From Nostoc sp. UHCC 0926 (lineage in GTDB: Bacteria > Cyanobacteriota > Cyanobacteriia > Cyanobacteriales > Nostocaceae): 64,000 nucleotides of DNA. Each line of letters starts with the position of its first letter. The first letter of the stretch is position 1. The notes beneath the pieces are model-generated. The model made no database searches, had not been told where the DNA came from, and was given only the letters and a program-made list of their open reading frames with translations. The stretch lies in the NCBI RefSeq assembly GCF_028623165.1, contig NZ_CP117768.1, positions 3,720,001 to 3,784,000 on the forward strand, read 5' to 3'. Positions 17,533 through 26,847 of this stretch are shown piece by piece. The translations under genes and the position numbers were made by a program.

Positions 17533-17887
17533 GACAGGGGGCAGCGTACTTTGTGCCTCGCAAATTGTAAATGCACCAAGTTCCAGGTGGCTCACTCGTT
17601 CTTTGCTTACCACCTGTAGGAGTCCAGTACTCGTAAGTTTGAAAATACAAATTGCCACACTCTTCACGAGTTACATCAGTGGAATGCCCATACGAAAGTT
17701 TGCTACATTTTTCTGCCAAGATAACGCGGTGTCTAATCCATAGTCCTGGGATTACTAAAAATACCGTGACGGCAATTGCAATGTTTCTGATATTGCGTAA
17801 CTGCTCCTTGCGAAGTTTACGCTTGTTGTTTGCAATAATTGCTTGGTGCTCTTCTTCTGGCAAAGGCTCAAAGTTAAAGTCTTTCAT
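17510..17887 (-). CDS. Small single-span membrane protein of unknown function
   Basis: The 125-residue product has a charged N-terminal region (about 45 residues, basic near NKRKLRKEQLRNIRN), one hydrophobic span (IAIAVTVFLVIPGLWI) and a C-terminal part with four cysteines (CSKLSYG, EECGNLYF, TWCIYN, APCPTP) that would lie outside the cytoplasm if the positive-inside rule holds. Its 3' end overlaps the converging nuclease gene by 23 bp. I do not recognise the family; disulfide bonds are possible. Confidence 0.6.
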   Translation of the reverse strand: MKDFNFEPLPEEEHQAIIANNKRKLRKEQLRNIRNIAIAVTVFLVIPGLWIRHRVILAEKCSKLSYGHSTDVTREECGNLYFQTYEYWTPTGGKQRTSEPPGTWCIYNLRGTKYAAPCPTPPDSN

Positions 17888-18344
17888 ACTTCGTTACCTA
17901 TTCCTTCTGATAGTAATCATAATTAACTGTGTATTTAGCTTGAGACAAGTGTACAAACGTAGTATGACAATTGCGGTGCAGTGGATTGAAGGAAGACGCT
18001 GGTGCTGAGTTCAAAGTTCTGGCAACCGCTGACCGCAACCGTTAAGTCATCAAAAGCGTATCTAATCGTGTACATAGTCTTGTCCTGCCTCCAATACCAA
18101 TTCTGCTCGCTGCTCATTCAAATGGTTGAATAGTTGTAGCGATCGCCTCGCTACAACTGTTCATCAAACATTGGATTTGCTCAAAATCAAATCGGTATAA
18201 TCAGTTGTACAATCTCTGCCATGTATGATGATACTTGCCGATTCCTTGCTGAATACTTTTCAGCCGACTTCGCTAGTTGGCTGTTAGGAGATTATACGGA
18301 AAGTTTCCGTATAATAAATAGTTAGGCTGCATAGAGACAATATT
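17888..18344. other. Intergenic region with a perfect palindrome before the NTF2-like gene
   Basis: No gene is recognised in most of it. TTATACGGAAA, one G, then TTTCCGTATAA (18292-18314) is a perfect palindrome ending 30 bp before the downstream start codon, a plausible operator site. Confidence 0.5.
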
Positions 18345-18737
18345 GTGACTAACCAAGAAACAGTGAAAGAATATATACGCGCATTTAATGCAGGGGATAT
18401 CGAAGCTCTCCGGAAAGTATTTACTCCAGACGCACTCATACATGGATCTCTAGGTTGGGGCCAGTTTGATCAGATTGCTCCGATCTGGACTCAGCTTCAC
18501 AGCTCATTCAACATGAAGTTAGAAGTAGAACATACCGTTGAGAGTGGGCAAGACATTATTGTTAGGTTTACGGAGCGCGGACACTTTGTGAATGATTTTC
18601 GTGGTCAGCGACCTACAAATCGAACATCTGAAGTCATAGCAATAGAATGGTTTCAGATGGAAGACGGTTTGATTAAGCGCAGATGGGGAGTAAGAGACTC
18701 GGCCTCTCACTTTAAGCAGCTCGGCGTAGCAACCTAA
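18345..18737 (+). CDS. SnoaL/NTF2-like fold protein
   Basis: The 130-residue product starts at GTG (TNQETVKEYIRAFNAGDIEA) and has the NTF2-like pattern of a small cone-shaped alpha+beta protein: an opening helix pair, then DALIHGSLGWG, VRFTERGHF, a conserved VIAIEWFQMEDGLIKRRWGVRD core, and a short C-terminus. Such proteins include SnoaL-type cyclases, isomerases and ligand-binding proteins, so the family does not fix the function. It stands alone with a palindrome upstream. Confidence 0.75.
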   Translation: MTNQETVKEYIRAFNAGDIEALRKVFTPDALIHGSLGWGQFDQIAPIWTQLHSSFNMKLEVEHTVESGQDIIVRFTERGHFVNDFRGQRPTNRTSEVIAIEWFQMEDGLIKRRWGVRDSASHFKQLGVAT

Positions 18738-18759
18738 CAACCGCACTGCACCGGAACGT

Positions 18760-18923
18760 ACAAAGTTTTTCGATTGAGTTGCTAATGGCTACCTTTTTCA
18801 GGCGCGATGCTTGCGGTGTTCTCATTGCGATGGCGTACCCGCCCACCGTAGGCGATCGCTAACTCGCCTCACTAGCTGACACAGATTGCGTAGGCGTAGC
18901 CCGTCGTAGACATCGCTGGTGTC
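18760..18923. repeat. Dispersed palindromic repeats between converging genes
   Basis: GCGTAGGCGTAGCCCGTCG with its GTAGACATCGC tail (18887-18917) recurs inverted at 9423-9450 and 44272-44302. A second GC-rich palindrome, around GGCGTACCCGCCC and GTAGGCGATCGC, lies at about 18830-18858. Confidence 0.7.
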
Positions 18924-20018
18924 TTAGTTTTCACCAGCTACAGGTAGATGGATAGTGAATATACTACCCTGCCCTGGCTCAGATGTCACATCGATTGTGC
19001 CTTGATGTGCTTCAATAATACAGCGAGATAGATATAGTCCCAAACCACTACCAGAACGCTGGTGTTTACCTTGGCGAAATCGCTCAAATAATATTGCCTG
19101 GTCTTGTTTAGAAATTCCCGGCCCCGTATCTTGGATATCAATAGTCACATCTGCTGGAGTAAAATGGCTATGAATATCTACAGAACCTTTGTCTGTAAAT
19201 TTGATAGCATTGCCGATGATATTTGTCAAAACTCGCCGCAGTTCTACGCGATCGCCCATGATGGTGCTTGCAGTTTCACCTCTATTAATGTTTACAACTA
19301 ATCCTTTTTCTTCAGCTAAGGGAGTTAATTCTTGGGTAACTTCACTAACTAATTCCTGAATATTGCAGGGAGAAATTTTTAAGGTTTTACAGCCCGCCTC
19401 ATGACGATAAACTTCTAGCAAGGTATTTACCATTTCCAGCAGGTCTTGGTTACTACCAATCATGGTATCAATTATTTCTTGCAATTGTGGCGAAACTTCG
19501 CAAAACCTGCCTTCCAGCAATAATTTTAATACGCGGTTGGAGGCTACCAGCGGTATGCGTAAATCGTGAGTAAAACGCGAGACAAAATCTGTCCGCAGGT
19601 TAGCCATCTGATCTCGTTCGTCGATACTATGTTTAAGGCGCAAAAGCGATCGCACTCGTGCATGTAATTCATCAGGATCGAATGGTTTACGAATAAAGTC
19701 ATCTGCACCAGCATCAAGCCCTTCAACAACGCTAGACTCATAGTGAGCTGTGAGCAGCAAAATAGGGATAAATGGCAACGCCGGATTCTGTCGGATGCGT
19801 CGAGTAAATTCATAGCCATCTATCTCCGGCATCATCACATCTAACAGAATTATGTCTGGTGGTGACTCCTTTACCATAGTCAGAGCAATTTTGCTATCTT
19901 CTACCAAATGAATCTCATAGTCCTTATCTTCTAGGACTGCTTCTAAGACCAGTAAATTGTCAAAAACATCATCGACAACGAGAATTTTATCTTTTTTGAC
20001 AGTTTTAGTTAAAGACAT
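18924..20018 (-). CDS. Response regulator-histidine kinase hybrid
   Basis: I start the protein at the ATG at 20018 (MSLTKTVKKDKILVVDD); the frame extends 13 codons further. An N-terminal receiver domain (about 10-125) has LLDVMMPEIDG with the phosphoacceptor Asp and a RKPF switch region. It is followed by a HisKA domain with FTHDLRIPL carrying the His, and an ATPase domain with NIIGNAIKFTD (N box), DTGPGIS (G1) and GSGLGLYL (G2). There is no membrane segment, so it is a soluble kinase whose own input is a receiver, a layout common in cyanobacterial phosphorelays. No partner gene is adjacent in an operon. Confidence 0.92.
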   Translation of the reverse strand: MSLTKTVKKDKILVVDDVFDNLLVLEAVLEDKDYEIHLVEDSKIALTMVKESPPDIILLDVMMPEIDGYEFTRRIRQNPALPFIPILLLTAHYESSVVEGLDAGADDFIRKPFDPDELHARVRSLLRLKHSIDERDQMANLRTDFVSRFTHDLRIPLVASNRVLKLLLEGRFCEVSPQLQEIIDTMIGSNQDLLEMVNTLLEVYRHEAGCKTLKISPCNIQELVSEVTQELTPLAEEKGLVVNINRGETASTIMGDRVELRRVLTNIIGNAIKFTDKGSVDIHSHFTPADVTIDIQDTGPGISKQDQAILFERFRQGKHQRSGSGLGLYLSRCIIEAHQGTIDVTSEPGQGSIFTIHLPVAGEN

Positions 20019-20606
20019 GGCTAAATAAAAAAAGAAGTGCTTGGCTATCCCTAGCAAATCTAGTAATAGCTTACTTTACCAGCGCTGAGATTATTAAGGA
20101 TTGACATTTTCCTTTAAAGTTTCCCAAATTAAATATCTGAAAATTGTACGTAATTACACTGGATATTTAACATAAATTGTACTTATTAAAGAATATTACT
20201 TTTTTACAAGTATTTTAGCTGTCCGATTATCCAACCAATATCTCTGCCTGGATGCTAGGGTGAGGTAGTTTAGTCCCTTTTATGTGCATGATTCTAGCTA
20301 CTGAAGGGCAACTATTTAGTAGTCACTCACTCTTGCTTGCTAGCTGGGGGATTTTCAGAAAGGAGTTGTTTACCATAAAACATCTATCCTCAAGTAAATG
20401 TATAAAAATATTTTTTGATCGAATTATATTGTCATATCGAAACTCTTGCTTTAGAAAAACTTCCGAGATAAGGTTATTTATGTCCAATGGTAGATGAACT
20501 TAAGGTAATAATACCAAACGCATTGCTTTTTGTATAAAATCCCGAATAGAAGAACGAGATTATTTTAATCTGTACTTTAGATAGATAACAGTAAAATTAA
20601 GCAACT
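20019..20606. other. Divergent intergenic region between two signalling genes
   Basis: AT-rich sequence with no recognised gene. It should contain the promoters of the hybrid kinase (minus) and of the LuxR-type regulator (plus). No clear regulatory site was identified. Confidence 0.5.
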
Positions 20607-21326
20607 ATGAGTGAAATCAAGATCCTCGTGATTGAAGATCACAACCTTACGAGAATTGGCTTACGGGCTGCTTTGCAAACCGATCCAGAGTTAAACATTG
20701 TTGGTGAAGCAGCCAATGCAGCAGAGGGCATCAAGCTTCTGAAAACTCTCAAGCCCGATGTTGCTACTATTGATATTGGTTTGCCTGACATGGATGGAAT
20801 TGAGCTAACACGCACATTTAGGCAATATCAAGCCGAGAATGAAGATTATACAACAAAGCTGCTAATTTTAACGATGCAGAATAGCGAACAGGCAGTTTTA
20901 GCAGCATTTGCAGCAGGTGCAGATTCTTATTGCATGAAGGATATCGAAACTGAGAAACTAGTAGAGGCTGTACGAACGACCTATGCAGGTAGCTCATGGA
21001 TCGATCCAGCGATCGCAGACCTTGTACTACAACAAATACGTCAAGATTTCCCCGATGGTAGCAGAGGGGCAGCTGGAAAAAGAGTCTTGATTGAAGGTAT
21101 TGACCCAGATGTCGAGAAAAATATAGTCAGCTATCCTTTAACTCATAGGGAGATGGATGTTTTAGAGTTGATTGTCGCTGGGTGTGACAATGCAGAAATT
21201 GCTAAAAGGCTCTATCTAACAGTCGGTACTGTAAAAACTCATGTTCGAGGTATTCTGAATAAACTCTGTGTTGCTGACCGTACACAGGCTGCTGTCCGGG
21301 CTTTGCGGGCTGGATTAGTACCGTGA
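20607..21326 (+). CDS. NarL/LuxR-type response regulator
   Basis: This 239-residue DNA-binding regulator has a receiver domain (1-125) with DVATIDIGLPDMDG bearing the phosphoacceptor Asp and LLILTMQ bearing the Thr switch. A C-terminal LuxR helix-turn-helix follows, with PLTHREMDVLELIVAGCDNA and LYLTVGTVKTHVRGILNKL. An insert of some 45 residues separates the two. Its kinase is unknown; the divergent hybrid kinase at 18924-20018 is a candidate by position only. Confidence 0.93.
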   Translation: MSEIKILVIEDHNLTRIGLRAALQTDPELNIVGEAANAAEGIKLLKTLKPDVATIDIGLPDMDGIELTRTFRQYQAENEDYTTKLLILTMQNSEQAVLAAFAAGADSYCMKDIETEKLVEAVRTTYAGSSWIDPAIADLVLQQIRQDFPDGSRGAAGKRVLIEGIDPDVEKNIVSYPLTHREMDVLELIVAGCDNAEIAKRLYLTVGTVKTHVRGILNKLCVADRTQAAVRALRAGLVP

Positions 21327-21564
21327 GTGAGTAAATGAACTACTCACATTGCAATTTCCCCAGTAATTTTTAATTCCTTGAAAGCGGGCACTCAACTATT
21401 CACCTCAAAACTGCAACTTTTTGAATCGATGCTGCGCTAACGAAGTGCTTGTTCATAATTGTTTTTCTGTCAAAGCGGTTAACAGGGACAAAACTTTATG
21501 AAGAAATTGTTACAAATTTGAGTACAATGACATAATTGACAAATAAGTATTTTTTCTCATATAC

Positions 21565-23253
21565 ATGATAGCGGATCAATTTCCCTGGCTTACCGCGATT
21601 GTCTTGCTGCCACTCGTTGCTTCTTTGCTCATTCCTGTGCTGCCTGATAAAGATGGCAAGCGCGTGCGGTGGTATGCACTGGGTGTAGGTATTGCAGACT
21701 TTGCTTTGATGTGCTACGCCTTTTGGAAGCATTACGATGCCAGTAGTGCTAGTTTTCAACTTGTGGAGAATTATGCCTGGATGCCTCAGTTAGGTTTGAA
21801 CTGGGCGGTATCAGTCGATGGACTTTCAGTTCCCCTTGTGCTTTTGGCAGGATTTGTCACTACACTCTCAATTTTTTCGGCCTGGCAAGTTTCACACCGA
21901 CCCCGCCTTTTCTATTTCTTGATGCTAGTGCTGTATTCTGCACAGGTAGGGGTGTTCGTTGCCAAAGACTTGCTGCTATTTTTCATTATGTGGGAAGTAG
22001 AGCTGATTCCCGTCTACCTACTAGTCTGCATTTGGGGTGGGCAAAGGCGTCGTTATGCGGCTACGAAATTTTTGTTGTACACCGCAGCGGCTTCTATATT
22101 TATTTTAGTGGCAGCCCTGGCAATGGGGCTATACGGCGGCGGTAATATGACATTTGACATAACCGCTCTCGCCAGGAAGGAATATCCTCTTGGTTTACAA
22201 CTGCTACTTTATGCAGGGTTGCTGATTGCATTTGGTGTCAAGCTTGCTGTTTTTCCGATGCATACTTGGTTACCTGATGCCCACGGCGAAGCATCCTCTC
22301 CTGTATCGATGATTTTGGCTGGTGTATTGCTGAAGATGGGCGGATATGGACTAATTCGCCTGAATCTTGAGTTGCTTCCCGATGCACACATTTACTTTGC
22401 GCCCGTTTTAGCCATTCTGGGTGTTGTCAACATTATCTATGGTGCATTGAACTCCTTTGCTCAGACCAATATGAAGCGGCGTTTAGCTTATTCGTCGATT
22501 TCCCACATGGGATTTGTATTGCTTGGGATTGCCTCTTTCACTGATTTGGGAATCAACGGGGCGATGTTGCAAATGATTTCACATGGTTTGATTGCATCAG
22601 TGCTGTTCTTCTTGGCAGGCGTTACTTACGATCGCAGCCATACAATGGTAATGAAAGATATGGGCGGTATTGGTCAAGCCATGCCCAAAGTCTTTGCCCT
22701 GTTTACAATCGGAACGATGGCATCCCTGGCACTTCCCGGTATGAGCGGCTTTGCTGGCGAACTCTCGGTATTCGTTGGTCTGACAAGCAGTGACGTTTAC
22801 AGTTCGACTTTCTGTACTGTAACAGTTTTTCTAGCAGCAGTTGGAGTCATCCTCACACCTATTTATCTACTTTCCATGCTGCGAGAGGTATTTTATGGTC
22901 AGGGTGCAGCACTCATCTGCGACATTAATAATGCAGGCTCAGAAAATCAAGAAGATGAGGGAACAGTTTGTTTTGGTACAGACTGCTTAGTGCCAGAAGA
23001 TGCAGTCTACGAGGATGCTAGACCTCGTGAGGTATTTATAGCGGCCTGTTTTCTGCTGATGATTATTGGTATTGGTTTCTATCCCAAAATGGCGATGCAG
23101 ATGTACGATGTGAAGACTGTTGCAGTCAATGCTAATCTTCGCCAGTCTTATGCCATAGTCTCGCAAACAAATCCCCAGATTTATGCTAAAGGATTCTTGA
23201 TTCCGCAAATTTCAGAGGTTGAGGTAGCGCCCGTTTTGGGAACTTTGAAGTAA
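21565..23253 (+). CDS. ndhD: NADPH:plastoquinone oxidoreductase (NDH-1) subunit 4
   Basis: The 562-residue protein is a polytopic antiporter-like NDH-1 subunit, with the proton channel motifs [19 protein letters not shown] and [20 protein letters not shown] and a conserved [12 protein letters not shown]. It pumps protons in the thylakoid NDH-1 complex during respiration and cyclic electron flow. It stands alone here. Cyanobacteria have several ndhD paralogues; the sequence looks like the respiratory NdhD1/D2 type rather than the CO2-uptake D3/D4 type, but this is only an impression. A loop near 460-490 is acidic and Cys-containing ([11 protein letters not shown]). Confidence 0.93.
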   Translation: MIADQFPWLTAIVLLPLVASLLIPVLPDKDGKRVRWYALGVGIADFALMCYAFWKHYDASSASFQLVENYAWMPQLGLNWAVSVDGLSVPLVLLAGFVTTLSIFSAWQVSHRPRLFYFLMLVLYSAQVGVFVAKDLLLFFIMWEVELIPVYLLVCIWGGQRRRYAATKFLLYTAAASIFILVAALAMGLYGGGNMTFDITALARKEYPLGLQLLLYAGLLIAFGVKLAVFPMHTWLPDAHGEASSPVSMILAGVLLKMGGYGLIRLNLELLPDAHIYFAPVLAILGVVNIIYGALNSFAQTNMKRRLAYSSISHMGFVLLGIASFTDLGINGAMLQMISHGLIASVLFFLAGVTYDRSHTMVMKDMGGIGQAMPKVFALFTIGTMASLALPGMSGFAGELSVFVGLTSSDVYSSTFCTVTVFLAAVGVILTPIYLLSMLREVFYGQGAALICDINNAGSENQEDEGTVCFGTDCLVPEDAVYEDARPREVFIAACFLLMIIGIGFYPKMAMQMYDVKTVAVNANLRQSYAIVSQTNPQIYAKGFLIPQISEVEVAPVLGTLK

Positions 23254-23364
23254 GCTTTTTGATCAATATATTTATTGAAAAGGGCCAACGCTAACTTCGA
23301 GAACTACTAGGTATCTTTCTGAGGAAGAACAAAGTATTGATAGCCTATCCACAGTGATAGACTA

Positions 23365-23520
23365 TCAATCCCAAATCATTCTCAGGATGCCCAACATGTT
23401 TTTTCTGGAAAAGATCCTTTTTTCCAATGTTGCCAAACCTTTACTGGCTATATCGTCAGCATCACGAATAGCATCATACGCTTCAGGAGCATACTCAAGA
23501 AAGCGCTTTAAATATTCCAT
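23365..23520 (-). CDS. Possible small protein, 51 residues
   Basis: A minus-strand frame starts at ATG (23520) and encodes MEYLKRFLEYAPEAYDAIRD, continuing with ADDIASKGLATLEKR and a basic end. The composition is protein-like and helical. It is the only coding-like frame in the 455-bp gap between ndhD and thrB. I know no family; it may be a small cyanobacterial protein or a fragment. Confidence 0.35.
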   Translation of the reverse strand: MEYLKRFLEYAPEAYDAIRDADDIASKGLATLEKRIFSRKNMLGILRMIWD

Positions 23521-23708
23521 TTATTAAATTAGTTAATATAAATAGTCAATAATATATAATCCAATAATAACATTATTTTTCAATCATTAGGTAAAAAAAT
23601 ATATTAATAAAATGTAAACACTCAGATGAGTATGCAAACTACCACATCATTAATAAACAAATCAACCCTTTACATGAGATGCTGATTGATGATTAGTGAG
23701 TTTTGCCA

Positions 23709-24623
23709 ATGTCTGTTGTTTCTGGTGTCACTGTTACCGTTCCGGCCACAACTGCTAATTTGGGGCCTGGTTTTGATTGCATCGGTGCAGCTTTAAAGCT
23801 GTACAACGAGTTCAAGTTCACTCGCCTAGAAGAGGGTGAGCTAATTATTCATGTCACTGGTACGGAAGCTGAACGAGTCCAAACTGATGAGAACAATCTC
23901 CTCTACCAAGCATTTGTCAAGTTCTATCAACATATAGAGCAAACACCGCCGATAGTGAAAATAGAGATTAAATTAGGTGTCCCACTGGCGAGGGGTTTGG
24001 GTAGTTCGGCGACAGCAATTGTTGGTGGCTTAGTTGCTGCTAATCAACTTGAGGGTGCGCCTATGAGTCAGTCGCAGATGATGGAGTTAGCGATCGCAAT
24101 GGAAGGACATCCTGATAATGTAGTTCCAGCTTTGTTGGGAGGATGTCGTCTCGCTGCTAGCAGTGGTGCAGGTTGGGAAATTTGTGATGTTCCCTGGCAT
24201 AAAGATGTTGTACCAGTTGTGGCTATTCCTGATTTTGAACTTTCCACTTCAAAGGCGCGGGGCGTTCTTCCAACTGAAGTGAGTCGCGCCGATGCGATTT
24301 TCAATACGGCACATTTGGGGTTATTATTGCGCGGCTTGGAAACTGGTAATGGACAATGGTTAAAGACAGCTTTGCAAGATAAGTTGCATCAGCCCTATCG
24401 CAAAGCTTTGATTCCTGGTTATGATGCCCTAAACATTGCAGCTGTAAGTGCTGGTGCTTATGGTATGGTGATTAGTGGTGCGGGGGCGACACTGTTAGCT
24501 TTGGCAGATAAATTACACTCAGAGGCTGTGGAGGCGGCGATGTTAGCTGCTTGGCAAGAAGAAGGAATTACAGCCGAGGTGCGATCGCTTTCTCTCGATA
24601 CCCAAGGCGCAAAAAGCTTTTAA
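23709..24623 (+). CDS. thrB: Homoserine kinase
   Basis: The enzyme phosphorylates L-homoserine with ATP on the way to threonine. It is a GHMP kinase: [20 protein letters not shown] at the N-terminus, the ATP-binding [16 protein letters not shown] near 95-110, [15 protein letters not shown], and [17 protein letters not shown] at the C-terminus. A TTG two codons upstream could also start the frame; the ATG at 23709 fits the family better. Length (304 residues) is normal. The gene following it on the same strand encodes a coiled-coil protein and is probably unrelated. Confidence 0.95.
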   Translation: MSVVSGVTVTVPATTANLGPGFDCIGAALKLYNEFKFTRLEEGELIIHVTGTEAERVQTDENNLLYQAFVKFYQHIEQTPPIVKIEIKLGVPLARGLGSSATAIVGGLVAANQLEGAPMSQSQMMELAIAMEGHPDNVVPALLGGCRLAASSGAGWEICDVPWHKDVVPVVAIPDFELSTSKARGVLPTEVSRADAIFNTAHLGLLLRGLETGNGQWLKTALQDKLHQPYRKALIPGYDALNIAAVSAGAYGMVISGAGATLLALADKLHSEAVEAAMLAAWQEEGITAEVRSLSLDTQGAKSF

Positions 24624-24665
24624 GAAATCAGATGACTATTTTACTCAGCACTTAAAACTCGATTT

Positions 24666-25175
24666 ATGGAGCAAATTCAGGATGAAATGGCGGCGCTTAA
24701 ATCTCAAATTCAGATTCTCCTAGAAGAACGCGCTGCACTCACTATTAATAATGTAATCTCTGCCGAGAATGATTCACCCCAGGCAATGGTTGAAGCGTAC
24801 CGCCGTCAAGCCAGAGAAAATGCCCAATTATCAGTTGAACTCCAAGGCATAGATGCGGCGATCGCAGCCCTAGAAGTCCAGATAAAACAAAAACAAGGTA
24901 AGTTAGTGCGTTGGCAAGTTGAATCAAAACAACTTACCCAACAACAGGAGCTAGAGGAAGCTAAAGAAGTCGCTCAGGTTCATGCTCAACGCATTAATCA
25001 ACTAGCAGGTGAACTGGCGACAGAAGTCCGTTTACTCAAGGCTTGTGCCAATCAACTTAGTCCAATGTATTGGCAGCTTTATTACAAGCCCTTCATTACT
25101 GGGTTCAAGACAATCTCTGTTCCCTATGTCCGCTCTGATGGAGAAGTGTGGACAATTGTCAACCGGATTGTTTAA
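24666..25175 (+). CDS. Coiled-coil protein of unknown function
   Basis: The 169-residue product is mostly heptad-like helix (residues 1-125, with EQIQDEMAALKSQIQILLEE and IQKQKQ-type glutamine-rich stretches). The last 40 residues are a compact non-coiled end, SPMYWQLYYKPFITGFKTIS. It follows thrB by 42 bp and may be co-transcribed. No catalytic motif is visible and I do not recognise a family. Confidence 0.6.
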   Translation: MEQIQDEMAALKSQIQILLEERAALTINNVISAENDSPQAMVEAYRRQARENAQLSVELQGIDAAIAALEVQIKQKQGKLVRWQVESKQLTQQQELEEAKEVAQVHAQRINQLAGELATEVRLLKACANQLSPMYWQLYYKPFITGFKTISVPYVRSDGEVWTIVNRIV

Positions 25176-25236
25176 TGGCAGCATTTCTAAACTAGAAATA
25201 CTTTACTAACATTGACTTTTTCAAGAACTATTTGAT

Positions 25237-25618
25237 ATGACGAGACAGTTGCTAAAATCGTCCATATCAAGAGACTTGAACCTATTGACGCAAGATTTTG
25301 CACTTTTAAAGCGGATATACAATGTTTTCGACCCATTTCGACCCTTACTTGCTGGCGATCCCAAATATGTAGATTGTCAGGCTGTGCGAGGAGATGGCGA
25401 CATCCTAGTAGAAATAGGTAGAGAGATTTTGTTGTCAGATAGAATGCTCAAGAAGATGGACGTAGCAATCATGAGCAGATTTTTCTAGACCGGAGCGAAC
25501 AACTCCAGGCTTTAGATTGCCATCTAGTTTATACAGTACCTATTTCTTTACTTTATTCTAATCGAGCAGTAGATATAGCAAATATCTATTTCGGGGAAAT
25601 AGAAAATTTCAGTTGTTG
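25237..25618 (+). pseudogene. Remnant of a STAND-like AAA ATPase with an internal deletion
   Basis: The first part encodes LLKRIYNVFDPFRPLLAGDP, then KYVDCQAVRGDGDILVEIG, the N-terminus of a large cyanobacterial P-loop ATPase family in which a GHRGAGKST-type Walker A follows. Here the Walker A is missing. After a stop at 25486-25488 another frame reads DRSEQLQALDCHLVYTVPIS and LLYSNRAVDIANIYFG, a later part of the same family. So about 100 codons including the nucleotide-binding loop are deleted, and the C-terminus is gone. Confidence 0.6.
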
Positions 25619-25953
25619 ATTGAATAATCTAATAAAACCTGAAAAATTAATTTGCTCATACTATATAAATGTATCAAAATAAATCGGCTTAACGTTGAAA
25701 TTGTTGTGAATTTTCTCTGTGTTAAACTGCGTGCCAGTAGCAATGGAACAGGAATGTACTCTAAGTCCAAGATGCTTACGTTATTTGAGTTTGAGTCGTT
25801 GCCCTAAAATATGTTTATTCCTGTAATCACAATTTTTCTCACAGTAAAAATGCACTCATTGCCTAAATAATTGGCCAAAATGAGGCGTTGAAGAAGGTAG
25901 GAATTTTATCTCTATCACAGGAATTAGGCTTAACCAGAAAATGCAACCATATT

Positions 25954-26032
25954 AGACTTCTTGCATAAATGCCAAAACACAGGCTGAAAGCATTGCAATT
26001 ACGTGGCAGAATCCGACTTATGCAAGAGGTCT
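25954..26032. mobile_element. 79-bp MITE-like element
   Basis: Its ends are 15-bp inverted repeats with one mismatch: AGACTTCTTGCATAA at the left and TTATGCAAGAGGTCT at the right. ATT directly flanks both sides and may be a 3-bp target duplication. It lies between two gene remnants. Confidence 0.65.
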
Positions 26033-26060
26033 ATTGTAGCGGTGGCTTTAGCTGCCGTTT

Positions 26061-26273
26061 TTTGTTGACGTTGCAAATAAGGCATTTATTGAAATAGGAT
26101 GCGAAAGAAATAGATTAGTTCATCAAGATTTTGGTACATTCTCTCTAGAAAAAACATCTGATGAAATCTATCTACTTTACAAAGATGCTCTAGTATTTGT
26201 GAATACTTTACCTGATAAACTTCGCCAATGCTTACAAAAAAATGAAGCCGAAAAAATAGGGACTGAGAAATAA
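26061..26273 (+). pseudogene. C-terminal remnant of a HEPN-domain protein
   Basis: The frame has no start and encodes VDVANKAFIEIGCERNRLVH, then QDFGTFSLEKTSDEIY, ending about 45 residues later. RNRLVH matches the R-x4-H pattern of HEPN domains, and the surrounding text resembles the C-terminus of the RiboL-PSP-HEPN/MAE_28990 group, linked to RNA cleavage in defence systems. The N-terminal half is missing, replaced upstream by the 79-bp MITE. Confidence 0.55.
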
Positions 26274-26285
26274 ATCTCAGCCCCT

Positions 26286-26325
26286 ATAAAAAAGCGGGCT
26301 AACCGCTATTTATATGGTTAACCCG
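26286..26325 (-). terminator. Intrinsic terminator of ycf35
   Basis: On the minus strand a 10-bp stem, CGGGTTAACC with GGTTAGCCCG (one G-T pair), is followed by CTTTTTTAT. It begins 30 bp after the ycf35 stop. Confidence 0.8.
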
Positions 26326-26354
26326 TGCAGCTTTGGGAACGCGCAGAGAAATTG

Positions 26355-26705
26355 TTATTGCAATACCAACTTCACATTGGCGTTTTGCAGACCGCGTTGT
26401 TTTACTTCAGCCAAAGTTTTGTTAACGGCATACTTTTGGTTGATGGAGTTGATCAACTCGGTTTGGTTGTGCTTCTTAGCAACTCCCCACAGGTCAGCGA
26501 TTAGGTCAAAGGAACCATCGCTGTTGCGAGACCAGCCGAGGTCATATTCGCCATCCAACATAGCAACGATGTCAGAACGGACACGCTGACCGTTATAACC
26601 ACGGACATCAGCTTCAGTCTTTACGCTGATACCGAGGTCGCGCAAGGAAGCCTTGAGGATTTCGGCATCGGTGATTTTGGTACGCAGGGTGCTAAAGTGA
26701 GACAT
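26355..26705 (-). CDS. ycf35: Ycf35/DUF1257 family protein
   Basis: The 116-residue product begins MSHFSTLRTKITDAEILKAS, the hallmark of DUF1257, found in cyanobacteria and red-algal plastids. Internal VRGYNGQRVRSDIVAML and DGEYDLGWSRN, and a C-terminal RGLQNANVKLVLQ, are typical. The function is unknown. It lies downstream of ycf46 on the same strand with a 142-bp spacer that holds a GC-rich hairpin (AAGCCGC and GCGGCTT), so it may be partly uncoupled from ycf46. A terminator follows. Confidence 0.9.
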   Translation of the reverse strand: MSHFSTLRTKITDAEILKASLRDLGISVKTEADVRGYNGQRVRSDIVAMLDGEYDLGWSRNSDGSFDLIADLWGVAKKHNQTELINSINQKYAVNKTLAEVKQRGLQNANVKLVLQ

Positions 26706-26847
26706 TTGGGGTTTCCTCCAATGAGAAGATTGAGAAAAACGACAACGGTTTGTTTTGGGCGAAGCCGCGCTTAACAGGATGCGGCTTTTCTTATAACTGC
26801 TAGCATTTTCAGCTAGCCTTTCCCCCTGGGATGGCAGAGGAAAGCTT

